Source of the DNA: Myxococcota bacterium
Lineage (GTDB): Bacteria; Myxococcota_A; Polyangia; JAAYKL01
Length of the DNA: 39,284 nucleotides
Direction: 5' to 3'
Assembly (NCBI GenBank): GCA_030065855.1
Contig: JASJCT010000055.1
Location: forward strand, 1-39,284
Positions 18,797-26,663 of the stretch are shown piece by piece. Numbering within the stretch: the stretch's first letter is position 1; each line of letters opens with the position of its first letter. The notes beneath the pieces are model-generated. The model saw only the letters and a program-made list of their open reading frames with translations. It did no database searches and had not been told where the DNA came from. Position numbers and translations under genes: made by a program.

Positions 18797-20818
18797 TCAA
18801 GTGGGCTGTCCACTTGGCAGCGCCAGGGTGAAACAGGTGCCTTGCCCCACTTCGCTTTCCACAGTGAGCGTGCCGCCGTGATCCACGACGGTCTTTTGTG
18901 AGATGGAGAGGCCCAAGCCCGTGCCCACGCCCCGCTCCTTGGTGGTGAAGAAGGGATCAAAGATCCGCCTCTGCACATCTTTGGGAATGCCTGTTCCGTT
19001 GTCCTCGATTCGGACTTCCACTTGGTGGGCCTGTTTACTGGACTTCTGGGCGGTGAGCTTGATCCAGGCATCCTCTTTGTCAGCAGCGTGTCCTGCGTTG
19101 ATGATCAGGTTGACCAGGACCTGCTCGATCTTGCCCGAGTTCATGAGAATCCGGGGGAGCCCGTCCGCCACTGATACGTCAAAGCGTTTGACTGTCTTGA
19201 GCACCTGCTTGCCCACGAGCGCCACCACTTGATCCACCACTGGCTCGATGGGTGTCATCTGTTTCTGCTCCCCCTCACCGCCGTGCACGTACTCCTTGAG
19301 CTCGCCCACGATCTTGGTGATCCGCTTTGATCCGTGCTGCATGTTATCGATGAGCTTGTACACATCGTCGATGAACACGTCATAGGGCATGTTGAGCAGC
19401 TTGAGGTCTGGATTTTGATTTCGATGGTGCTCGATCATGGGCGCCATGGCCGCCACGTACTTTTTCATGATCGGCAGGTTGAAGTGGATGAAATTATTGG
19501 GGTTATTAATCTCGTGGGCCACACCAGCCATGATCTGGCCCAGGGCCACCATTTTGTCTGCCCGCATCATCTGCTGCTCAGCTATCCGGTTCGCCTCTGC
19601 CAGGGCCTCCCGCTCTTTGTTCATGATCCGCATCCGATCGAACAGTGCGATGGCCATCAGAAACGCGGTGACCACAATGCCGTTCTGCAGCAAAAAACCG
19701 CCCCAGTGGGTGCCCATGAACACGGTTGCTGCGAGCGGGGTGGTTACACTGAAAACGATCCAAGCGGCCAGGTAGAATCGAGCGGCGCGAAATCCGCGCC
19801 TGAGGCAGATGAAGCCCGGGATCAGTGCGGCAACTGGCACGAGTCCGCCCAGCACCGAGACATATCTGGCGATGACCGTGGCGGACATGAGCGGGTTACC
19901 CAAGAGCAGTCCGGCAGCCAGCACGATGTATGCCCAAAGCATCATGTTGGCACGCGGCGTGTTCTTTTTTGTGTTGAGAAAGGAGCGACTAAAAACACAA
20001 AACCAGATGATCATCACGCTGATCGAAATCGCCATGAAGTGCCACTGGAGGTCGGGCCTGAGCTTGGGAAAGTACTGTCTGGCCAACCCGTGGTCGAAAA
20101 AGAAGAACAGCATGGTCGACAGTAAGAAGAGCACTTGCCACAAATAGCTCCTGTCTCGAAGAACAAAAAAGAACAGCAAGTTGACCACTACAAAGACCAG
20201 CATGGCGCCGTAAAACAGGCCCTGGGGCAGGATCTGTCTAAAAATGGCGTTAGCCCGGCCCATGGATGTGCAGAAGTAGATGCGGGAGATATCCCGCCAG
20301 CGCTGATCCAGACGAAGGTAGAACGTACCTTCAGCCACCTCATCAAACGGCAGACGGACCAGGATGGTTCGGGACGGGCGCTCGGGATCACCCATCCGTT
20401 TGATCACCTTAAAGCGGTTTTTACCCAGCGTATTCCCCTTGACTGGATAGTACAGTTCCAGTCGCTCGATATGCGGGTTTCCGATGCCTAAAAACCAATC
20501 TGGAGCGGTTGGCCCCCTGTCCAGAGAGCTCAAGGTAAACCGAATCCAGGTCGAGACCGAATCTACGCTGTGCCGCCTATCCTCCCAGGCGCGCCGCTCG
20601 AATTTCGACGCGATCTCAGACGAGGCAATATCGTCGATGGTGAGTGTCTTTGTCTCGTCCTCGAAGTACGCATAAAGTGCCTTGGGGGAGTAGTATCCCA
20701 CCTCAGGGTCGAGTGAGATCACCTGTGCAACCACTGGCGTGCACACAAACAAACCCCACAGGACACCCGTAACAAAGAGCGGGCAAAACCGAGGTGAGAG
20801 TGGCGACCAGCTGCACAT
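18797..20818 (-). CDS. membrane sensor histidine kinase of the 7TMR-DISM type
   Basis: A 673-residue kinase. A signal peptide (ends CTPVVAQ) precedes an extracellular 7TMR-DISM type-2 beta domain (about 35-185), seven hydrophobic segments (about 190-395), a short coiled coil and the HisKA domain, whose phosphoacceptor lies in GVAHEINNPNNF (His about 435). The ATPase domain shows the N box (NLIINAGHAAD), G1 (DNGTGIP), F box (FDPFFTTK) and G2 (GTGLGLSI). It should sense an outer ligand and autophosphorylate. No receiver or response regulator gene is adjacent, so it is an orphan. The ATG at 20818 has a poor ribosome binding site. Confidence 0.9.
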   Translation of the reverse strand: MCSWSPLSPRFCPLFVTGVLWGLFVCTPVVAQVISLDPEVGYYSPKALYAYFEDETKTLTIDDIASSEIASKFERRAWEDRRHSVDSVSTWIRFTLSSLDRGPTAPDWFLGIGNPHIERLELYYPVKGNTLGKNRFKVIKRMGDPERPSRTILVRLPFDEVAEGTFYLRLDQRWRDISRIYFCTSMGRANAIFRQILPQGLFYGAMLVFVVVNLLFFFVLRDRSYLWQVLFLLSTMLFFFFDHGLARQYFPKLRPDLQWHFMAISISVMIIWFCVFSRSFLNTKKNTPRANMMLWAYIVLAAGLLLGNPLMSATVIARYVSVLGGLVPVAALIPGFICLRRGFRAARFYLAAWIVFSVTTPLAATVFMGTHWGGFLLQNGIVVTAFLMAIALFDRMRIMNKEREALAEANRIAEQQMMRADKMVALGQIMAGVAHEINNPNNFIHFNLPIMKKYVAAMAPMIEHHRNQNPDLKLLNMPYDVFIDDVYKLIDNMQHGSKRITKIVGELKEYVHGGEGEQKQMTPIEPVVDQVVALVGKQVLKTVKRFDVSVADGLPRILMNSGKIEQVLVNLIINAGHAADKEDAWIKLTAQKSSKQAHQVEVRIEDNGTGIPKDVQRRIFDPFFTTKERGVGTGLGLSISQKTVVDHGGTLTVESEVGQGTCFTLALPSGQPT

Positions 20819-20916
20819 GGTACCCAGAGTTTATAGGGATACATCAAATGCAGTAAAGCTTCCAGATGCTTTATGCGCTCACCGGCTTTTAGGCTACCGG
20901 GGTGTCGTAATCTAAA

Positions 20917-20960
20917 GTCCACGAAAGTAGTGGACAATTGAGTGTTTTAGTTGATATACT
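20917..20960 (+). promoter_or_regulatory. promoter with overlapping inverted-repeat operator for the HMA lipoprotein gene
   Basis: A -35-like TGGACA (20931-20936) and a -10-like TATACT (20955-20960) are 18 bp apart, about 60 bp before the HMA lipoprotein start. The inverted repeat GTCCAC-N7-GTGGAC (20917-20935) overlaps the -35 box, where a repressor or metal-responsive regulator would act. The regulator is unknown; the reading is from sequence pattern only. Confidence 0.5.
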
Positions 20961-21022
20961 TTCCCAGTCAGAGTAGGCAAACGTTAAGTCAATGGACTTT
21001 TAAAGAGAAGGAATTGGGTTAA

Positions 21023-21706
21023 ATGACTTCGAGAAACACACCTGTTTGGCGATTTTCGGTCCTATTCTCAATGGGGTTGTTGCTAGTTCTCACGAACATA
21101 GGCTGTGGCAACGACGATGACGAGGAATCTACATCGAATACGGGTTCTGACTTGGACAGTGACAGCGATGGGGACGGGGATTCCGATTCTGACACCGACA
21201 GCGATGGGGACGGGGATTCCGATTCTGATAGTGACAGCGACGGGGACGGGGATTCCGATTCTGACAGTGACAGCGACGGGGACGGGGATTCCGACTCGGA
21301 CACCGACAGCGATGCGGATAGTGATACCGATACGGACGCGGATACAGATACCGACACGGACACGGATACAGATACCGACACGGACACGGATACAGATACC
21401 GACACGGATACGGATACGGATACAGACACGGACACAGATACCGAATCCGATATGGACACAGATAGTAGTACGGAGACACCATCGACGTGTATCCTTGCCC
21501 TATCAGGCATGACGTGAGGCTCGTGAATAGATATTATTACAGAGGCGCTGGAAGCGCTCCCAGGAGTTATATCAGTATACGACGTCACTATTAACGGTAC
21601 AGCAACGGTTCTATACTTGCCAGATCAGGTCACAGGAGATGACATGGTTCAAGCAGTCGTGGATGCGGGCTATGGGGCGGAAATCCAAAGTGGGGATTGC
21701 ACGTAG
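21023..21706 (+). CDS. lipoprotein with Asp/Ser/Thr stalk and selenocysteine (UxxU) HMA metal-binding domain
   Basis: A 227-residue product if two in-frame TGA codons (21515-21517 and 21524-21526) are read as selenocysteine. A lipobox ends at LTNIGC (Cys about 28). Residues about 42-150 are an acidic Asp-Ser/Asp-Thr/Gly stalk. The C-terminal 70 residues are a typical heavy-metal-associated (HMA/MerP/CopZ) domain: [27 protein letters not shown], then [13 protein letters not shown] and [11 protein letters not shown], ending at TAG 21704-21706. The two TGAs fall exactly where HMA domains have GMTCxxC. A hairpin suitable for SECIS lies about 23-32 nt downstream. Conventional annotation would stop at 21517 and miss the domain. 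A decayed gene is the alternative, but the rest of the domain is intact. Its role would be to bind soft metals at the cell surface. Confidence 0.85.
21147..21470. repeat. Asp-Ser/Asp-Thr coding repeat with 36-bp units
   Basis: The first half holds about four copies of a 36-bp unit (AGCGATGGGGACGGGGATTC and following bases, 21166-21310). The second half is a finer GAT-ACA/GAC-ACG mixture. It encodes the stalk of the HMA lipoprotein. Confidence 0.85.
21515..21565 (+). promoter_or_regulatory. candidate bacterial SECIS element covering two TGA codons
   Basis: Behind the TGA codons at 21515 and 21524 lies GCGCU-GGA-AGCGC (21545-21557), a perfect 5-bp stem with a three-base loop starting with G, extendable by a G-U pair. 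The loop starts 32 nt after the first TGA and 23 nt after the second, within the spacing usual for bacterial SECIS hairpins, which need a G near the start of the apical loop. A competing fold, CUGG with CCAG at 21548-21563, exists. One hairpin would have to serve both codons. Confidence 0.6.
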
Positions 21707-21714
21707 TAGCGTTC

Positions 21715-22101
21715 TCAAGCTCTTTTGCATTTGCTTTTACAGATTCTTGACACAGTTTTGTTTACTTTGAGGCATCTATTTTTTTTCCTCTTAGCGGTTT
21801 TTTTACATACCTTGGCCTCTTTGCCCTTGAGGGGGCACTCTGTCTCTTTAAACGATGTTTTGCACGCCTGTTTGTACTCTTTTTTGTGCTGGACGCACTC
21901 CTTGACGCATTCCTTTTTATCTTTGCATGCGGTGATGCACGTTTCGAAGTTGTCAGTACAGGCTTCACTCGAAGCATCGGTCTTATTCAAGCAGCTTTTC
22001 AGTGCTTTGTAACATCCGCAATTACCTGCATCGGCTGCGGCGGGCAAAAGGGTAACGGCCGTTACCGCACCCAAACACAAGGCCAACCGAATCGCTTTCA
22101 T
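21715..22101 (-). CDS. small secreted Cys/Lys-rich protein
   Basis: A 128-residue protein. The ATG at 22101 follows AAGGAGGCAAGA, and a signal peptide (MKAIRLALCLGAVTAVTLLP) cleaved near ADAG follows. The mature part is about 105 residues with many cysteines, mostly in CxxxC and CxxC spacings, among lysines (CKDKKECVKECVQHKK, CKKTAKRKKNRC). I recognise no family. It may be a disulfide-rich or metal-binding periplasmic protein. It is convergent with the HMA selenoprotein gene, with 8 bp between stops, which makes a shared role in metal handling possible but unproven. Confidence 0.75.
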   Translation of the reverse strand: MKAIRLALCLGAVTAVTLLPAAADAGNCGCYKALKSCLNKTDASSEACTDNFETCITACKDKKECVKECVQHKKEYKQACKTSFKETECPLKGKEAKVCKKTAKRKKNRCLKVNKTVSRICKSKCKRA

Positions 22102-22144
22102 TCTTGCCTCCTTTGTTCGTAGCAAAAAGATTTCTCACATGTCC

Positions 22145-22186
22145 CAATGCGCCATAGGCTCCTCGAGCCGATCCTGGCGCATGTTG
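22145..22186. other. nested inverted repeat upstream of Cys-rich protein gene
   Basis: TGCGCCA (22148-22154) pairs with TGGCGCA (22175-22181), and inside them GGCTC (22157-22161) pairs with GAGCC (22165-22169). It lies about 45 bp before the start of the Cys/Lys-rich gene on the minus strand, in its likely leader, and in the divergent region shared with the helicase gene. It may be an operator or leader hairpin. Confidence 0.4.
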
Positions 22187-22369
22187 AAGTATACGTTTTT
22201 CTTCGTCTTTGTATTCAATTTTTGATGTTTGTATGAGCCCTTTTCAAAGCTCGCAACTGGGCGTGTGCAAAATTTGTCTATGTGGGTAGGCACCCGACAT
22301 TATCCTACGATGCAAACTGCCCGCTCCCTGATGTGGATTTGCTCTTGTTCCTCCTGGGGCCGATATAGT

Positions 22370-24103
22370 ATGACTTCGTCCGCCATGCTTAAGAGGTTCA
22401 AGCTCAGACCGTATCAAAAGGCCGCTGTGACGGCCGTGGTTTCGCGTTATCGAAAACTGGGCGTGAGGCGGATGTTGCTGCATCTTCCCACAGGCGCGGG
22501 CAAGACGGTTATTGCGACGTTTATCATCAAGGAGCTCCTTGCTTCTTCTGGTTTCGGCCGTATTCTGTTTGTGGCACATCGCCAAGAGATATTGGATCAG
22601 ACCGCTCGTACGATTAAACAGCAGCTCCCTCGGCTGACAATCCAGATTGAACAGGGAGACCGAAGAGGCGATGGTACCGCGCATATCACTATCGCATCGG
22701 TGCAATCATTGGTTGGCCGTAAGGAACGCTACGACCCCAGCCGTTATTCTCTGGTCATTTGCGATGAGTGTCACCGAGCCCTAGCCCCGAGCTGGGGAGA
22801 GGTAATCGAATATTTTCATACGCGAGTGAGCAGAGAAACACTCCTCTTAGGCATGACCGCGACGCCCAGACGCACTGACGGCCGCTCGGCATTGGACGTG
22901 TTCGGAGAGGTGGCGTTTCATATTTCCCGGGCTGAGTTGGAGGACCTGGGTTACCTGGTGCCCATGCGCTACTTCATGATCCGCAGCGATTTGAACCTTG
23001 GCGGCGTGAAAATGACGGGTGGCGATTTTCAGGTCGGCGCGCTGTCACGGGTGATGGACCAGCCGGCCCTGCGTGCGCTGGCAGTGCAAGCTTGGCTCGA
23101 AAAGGGTCGAGGCAAGAAGACCATCGCCTTCTGCGCAGGGGTGGATCATGCCCTGCACCTTGCCGAAGATTTTACAGAGCTGGGGCTGCGGGCTGAAAAG
23201 ATAGACGGCAAGACAAGGGATCGGGAGACACTGCTCGATCGTTTTGCTCGAGGGGAGATCGATGTCATCACAAACTACGGGGTCCTGACCGAAGGCTTCG
23301 ACGACCCTGCCGTGGAATGTATTTTGATGGCACGTCCCACGACGTCTCCTCTTGTATACACGCAATGTCTCGGACGAGGATTGCGCCCATGGCCAGATAA
23401 GCGCGCTTGCGTGGTCATCGACATGGTTGACAGAAATACGCATCAGTTGCAATACGGCGCCACCCAAATGGCCGGGCTTTCTCACAGCTGGCACAGCAAA
23501 GGACGCGATCCTTTTCGGGAGGCGCGCTCCTTGGCCGGGATCAAGGTTACCAGTCCCGCGGCGTTTCTTAAGATCAAGAAAGCAACTTCTTTGGAAGAGG
23601 TACAATCGATTCTGATGAACCTGCCCCCCGAAATCGTCGTAGCCGGATTGGACGGAGAACCGGTCTTAAGATACGAAGCCGCTCTAGAGACGCCCTCGGT
23701 CGAAGCGGCAACCAAAAACGCACGAGAGTTTCTTATGCAAGTACGGGCGCGGTTCAAAAAAATCGAATGCACGGAAGACGAACTCACCGTCAAATTTAAG
23801 CATCCTGAACTGGATAATGAGCGATATTCTCATCTCCAGTGGCACCTAGAAAGGGTGACCGGAAGAGATGTTGTGTTCGTCAGACCCGAAAGAAGGCGGC
23901 ACCCCTCCAGTCCTCGGGCTCTACTGAGATCTATGCTGCCCACGACAGCACAGATTCTCAAGTTCGAAATCCCCTCTGGAGAAGCATCTGTCTCTGCTGT
24001 CATCTCGGGATTGATGCCGGAAGAAATGGAAGACGTCGTCACGGAATTTCAAGCCGAATCCGGTCTCTCTCTAAATCTGAAGGGCCAACTGTCCTTGTTC
24101 TAG
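22370..24103 (+). CDS. superfamily 2 DNA/RNA helicase (DEAD/DEAH, SSL2-like)
   Basis: About 577 residues from the ATG at 22370; the ATG at 22385 (MLKRFKLRPYQ) is an equally good start, because the Q-like RPYQ and the helicase core begin there. Motifs: I HLPTGAGKT, II DECHR, III MTATPRR, IV region TIAFCAGVDHA, V NYGVLTEGFDDP and VI QCLGRGLRPWPDK. This is the ComFA/SSL2-like branch used in DNA repair, restriction or defence. The last 190 residues are a separate domain of unknown type. It has no clear operon partner. It stands between the divergent Cys-rich gene and the convergent TMEM175-like gene. Confidence 0.85.
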   Translation: MTSSAMLKRFKLRPYQKAAVTAVVSRYRKLGVRRMLLHLPTGAGKTVIATFIIKELLASSGFGRILFVAHRQEILDQTARTIKQQLPRLTIQIEQGDRRGDGTAHITIASVQSLVGRKERYDPSRYSLVICDECHRALAPSWGEVIEYFHTRVSRETLLLGMTATPRRTDGRSALDVFGEVAFHISRAELEDLGYLVPMRYFMIRSDLNLGGVKMTGGDFQVGALSRVMDQPALRALAVQAWLEKGRGKKTIAFCAGVDHALHLAEDFTELGLRAEKIDGKTRDRETLLDRFARGEIDVITNYGVLTEGFDDPAVECILMARPTTSPLVYTQCLGRGLRPWPDKRACVVIDMVDRNTHQLQYGATQMAGLSHSWHSKGRDPFREARSLAGIKVTSPAAFLKIKKATSLEEVQSILMNLPPEIVVAGLDGEPVLRYEAALETPSVEAATKNAREFLMQVRARFKKIECTEDELTVKFKHPELDNERYSHLQWHLERVTGRDVVFVRPERRRHPSSPRALLRSMLPTTAQILKFEIPSGEASVSAVISGLMPEEMEDVVTEFQAESGLSLNLKGQLSLF

Positions 24104-24165
24104 CCACTTGATCCTCCGCTCATTCTCAATAGCGATTAACCAGCAGTGCGGCTCGTAACTCTTGA

Positions 24166-24891
24166 TCAATTGTTGCGCATACGCTCAAGTTGACGTCCAT
24201 GCCAAACTGATACAAGGGGCATGGTAACGGGGAGTGCGATGTAAACAAAACCAGCCAAGACTCCCAATGGTGCTGGGAGTACTGCTGCTACAATCGCTGA
24301 AATCAACCCGGTCGCTGCAAGAATCCCATGGTCAAAGATTTCATGTCTCGTACGCAAGCTCTCGATTTCATCAAGAAGCAGCATCTGTTGTGCCCGAAGC
24401 GCTCGAAAGTATAGCAGCGCCAACAAAGACGTCTGGAAGGCGAAACCTAAGCCATAAACAACAAAGAGGCCGGCCAGATCGCGATTTTCATAAGTGATGT
24501 TGGAGGGCAGGAAACCGCCAGATAAGAATGACATAAACGCTGATGCCATCATCCTCAAGGGATAGACATAGACCAGCATCACAAACACCATGGCTAGGCT
24601 GATGAGCGTAGTCCAGCCGTCTTCCAAACCATATCGTCGGCTCCACCTTCGGTGTGCAATCCAGACGGTGACGATGATGGCAAAACTAAACAGGAAGGCC
24701 GGTACGTCTTTGAGCGCTGCTAACAGTTCGCCATATGATTCGGGGATTGTACCGTCAGCTATTACCAACAGGGTTACGGCAATAGCGAAGGCAGCATCGC
24801 AGAATGTCTCCAATCGGGTCATCTCCAACCCACGAAGGCGGACGTCATCTTTCATGGGTAGCTTAGCAAGCCCCTCTTTGGTCCAATTCAT
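24166..24891 (-). CDS. TMEM175-like (DUF1211) membrane protein, probable K+ channel
   Basis: About 241 residues with six predicted helices. The segment MTRLETFCDAAFAIAVTLLVI matches the first-helix signature of TMEM175 channels, usually FSDAVFAIAITL; here the Ser is Cys. A second half with LPAPLGVLAGFVYIALPV completes the fold. The start at 24891 is preferred because AGAGG lies 5 nt before it; an ATG at 24894 is too close to that site. It is divergent from the sigma factor operon. Confidence 0.8.
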   Translation of the reverse strand: MNWTKEGLAKLPMKDDVRLRGLEMTRLETFCDAAFAIAVTLLVIADGTIPESYGELLAALKDVPAFLFSFAIIVTVWIAHRRWSRRYGLEDGWTTLISLAMVFVMLVYVYPLRMMASAFMSFLSGGFLPSNITYENRDLAGLFVVYGLGFAFQTSLLALLYFRALRAQQMLLLDEIESLRTRHEIFDHGILAATGLISAIVAAVLPAPLGVLAGFVYIALPVTMPLVSVWHGRQLERMRNN

Positions 24892-25209
24892 CATGTCCTC
24901 TCGCCAGAACGCCACTACTTAACCGAACCATCAAAGCTTAATTGCAAGACATTTCTACGACAATACCTATTGGTCTATTCGGCTGCCTTAGGGGTAGATT
25001 TTTAATACAGATAGCTGGGACATTGGGCATATTAACGAAAAAAAAATGGGGGCAGTCGATTTCGAATGGTTTAAGGAGGAATACAGAAAAAAACACATCG
25101 AAAATGAACATTTTTAATTTTCGTGCACTTGAAATATGAATACTGAATCTGGCATTGGATATTTAAAAAATGTCCGTGGCCAGGATAAGATGTTGTAGGA
25201 GTTTTGCTG
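24892..25209. other. intergenic region between divergent channel and ECF sigma genes
   Basis: About 318 bp, AT-rich. It contains several poly-A runs, and one ATG at 25046 would encode only 23 residues. AGGAG at 25197-25201 is the ribosome binding site of the sigma factor gene. No strong palindrome was noted. Confidence 0.5.
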
Positions 25210-25815
25210 TTGGGAAAAGTTGTACCACTTGCCACTGGGAAGTCGACCTCTGCCGAGCCCCTTGTTCTGGAAAATCAGAATGACGACGAACTCATGCTGT
25301 TGACGCGTGGCGGAAAAATACAGGCCTTTGATGTTTTGGTCCATCGACACCAGGCGATGGTTGTTCGCATTGCCCATAAGTACTTGAATGACATGTCCGA
25401 TGCAAAAGATGTGGTGCAGAACAGTTTTATGGAGCTTTTTCGATATCGATATAACTATCAGGCGCGTGGCAAGTTCGTGTCGTTTCTGTATCGCATCGCC
25501 ATCAACCAATGCCGCATGAAAATGCGCTCTCGGAATTGCGAAACCAAGGCCTTGGCAAAGTACGCAACATTACAGCAATCTCAAGAAAATCTACCGGTAC
25601 ACTATCTTTTAGCCCAGGAAGAGAGGCGTGAAGTTGAGCGCGCGCTCCGCCAATTGAGCCCTAAATTAAAGGAGGTGTTGATCCTTAGATTTATGGCTGA
25701 GCTGTCATACAAGGAAATCGCTGATACCTTATCTATCCGATTGGGCACGGTGAAGTCGCGCATCTTTTCAGGCTTAGATAAGATGCTCCAGCTTATGGAG
25801 ACCAACACAAAATGA
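25210..25815 (+). CDS. ECF-type RNA polymerase sigma factor
   Basis: About 201 residues. Region 2 (FDVLVHRHQAMVVRIAHKYL, then DAKDVVQNSFMELF and FLYRIAINQCRM) and region 4 (RALRQLSPKLKEVLILRF, then SYKEIADTLSIRLGTVKSRI) define an ECF sigma-70. The start is a TTG at 25210, 8 nt after AGGAG; TTG 25204 is too near the same site. Its stop overlaps the anti-sigma gene by 4 bp (ATGA), so the two are translationally coupled and probably form a sigma/anti-sigma pair. Confidence 0.9.
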   Translation: MGKVVPLATGKSTSAEPLVLENQNDDELMLLTRGGKIQAFDVLVHRHQAMVVRIAHKYLNDMSDAKDVVQNSFMELFRYRYNYQARGKFVSFLYRIAINQCRMKMRSRNCETKALAKYATLQQSQENLPVHYLLAQEERREVERALRQLSPKLKEVLILRFMAELSYKEIADTLSIRLGTVKSRIFSGLDKMLQLMETNTK

Positions 25816-26663
25816 AGCGGCGTGAACAACTCTCGGTGAAAACCCTGGTTCGCTATCTCGAAGGTGAGGTAACCCGATCCCAGGCCAGCGAAATTGAGGA
25901 ATGGCTAGCGGATCACCCCGCAGATCAACGCCGCTTGGAGGGGTTGAAAAAAACCATCCACTTGCTGTCTGAAACAGATAAAGAGCTCTCTGATATTGAT
26001 TTTGCTCCTCTCGTACGAGAAGGGATAGAGCGAGAAACAGATGCCCTGCCAAAAACAGCCTCCCCAACCCTTCGATTAAAGATCTGGGCACCTCTTGCTG
26101 CTTGTTTTGCGGCGGTCCTGATCGGTGCAATTTGGTGGCAAGTAAGATCGAACGATGCGGTTTCAGATGTATCCCAGTTTCGCGTGAAAAGCAGTGGTGA
26201 TGTTTCCAATACAAGAGAAAAATGGGTGGGTATTTCGGCCTATAGGGTGGTTACACCAGGTCACTCGCCAAAGCCCCTCGGCGATCACATGCGAGCCACT
26301 GATGCGTTGTTGTTTTCTTATACAAATAATGGCAAAACCCCTTTTAAATACCTGATGATTTTTGCGATAGACGAAAATCGGCAAGTATTCTGGTACTATC
26401 CAGAATACTTGCAGGCAAACACAAATCCCGCGGGGATACCGATTCGCAAAGACGTGTCCGAAATGGAACTGCCAGAAATGATTGCTCATCTCTTCTCTGG
26501 GGGGCCTGTGACTATTTATGGTCTATTTACGGATCAGATGATTCGCGTGTCCGAGATTGAAAAGATAGTCGCCAAATCCAACTCGAAGCAACATCGGCGT
26601 TTCCCGCGGCTGCCGATCGCAGATTCAGGCCAGCATATTATCCGTACAAGAGTCGTACCATGA
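25812..26663 (+). CDS. membrane anti-sigma factor with DUF4384-like domain
   Basis: A 283-residue protein. The N-terminal cytoplasmic part (LVRYLEGEVTRSQASEIEEW) resembles anti-sigma domains but has no CxxC zinc residues. One helix follows (about 96-114, APLAACFAAVLIGAIWW). The outer part (about 150-265: ALLFSYTNNGKTPFKYLMIF, then QVFWYYPEY) resembles DUF4384, a domain often found with sigma factors and caspase-like proteins in myxobacterial operons. It should hold the sigma factor inactive until an outside signal arrives. It overlaps both neighbouring genes by 4 bp. Confidence 0.8.
   Translation: MKRREQLSVKTLVRYLEGEVTRSQASEIEEWLADHPADQRRLEGLKKTIHLLSETDKELSDIDFAPLVREGIERETDALPKTASPTLRLKIWAPLAACFAAVLIGAIWWQVRSNDAVSDVSQFRVKSSGDVSNTREKWVGISAYRVVTPGHSPKPLGDHMRATDALLFSYTNNGKTPFKYLMIFAIDENRQVFWYYPEYLQANTNPAGIPIRKDVSEMELPEMIAHLFSGGPVTIYGLFTDQMIRVSEIEKIVAKSNSKQHRRFPRLPIADSGQHIIRTRVVP

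Noticed and set aside
19334..20125. Plus-strand 263-codon frame opposite the histidine kinase
   Set aside because: His-rich shadow of a clear kinase frame; no start site or domain.
21019..21588. Minus-strand frame rich in Val-Ser opposite the HMA lipoprotein stalk
   Set aside because: It is the reverse complement of Asp-Ser/Asp-Thr codons, which reads as Val-Ser without stops. No start signal or domain.
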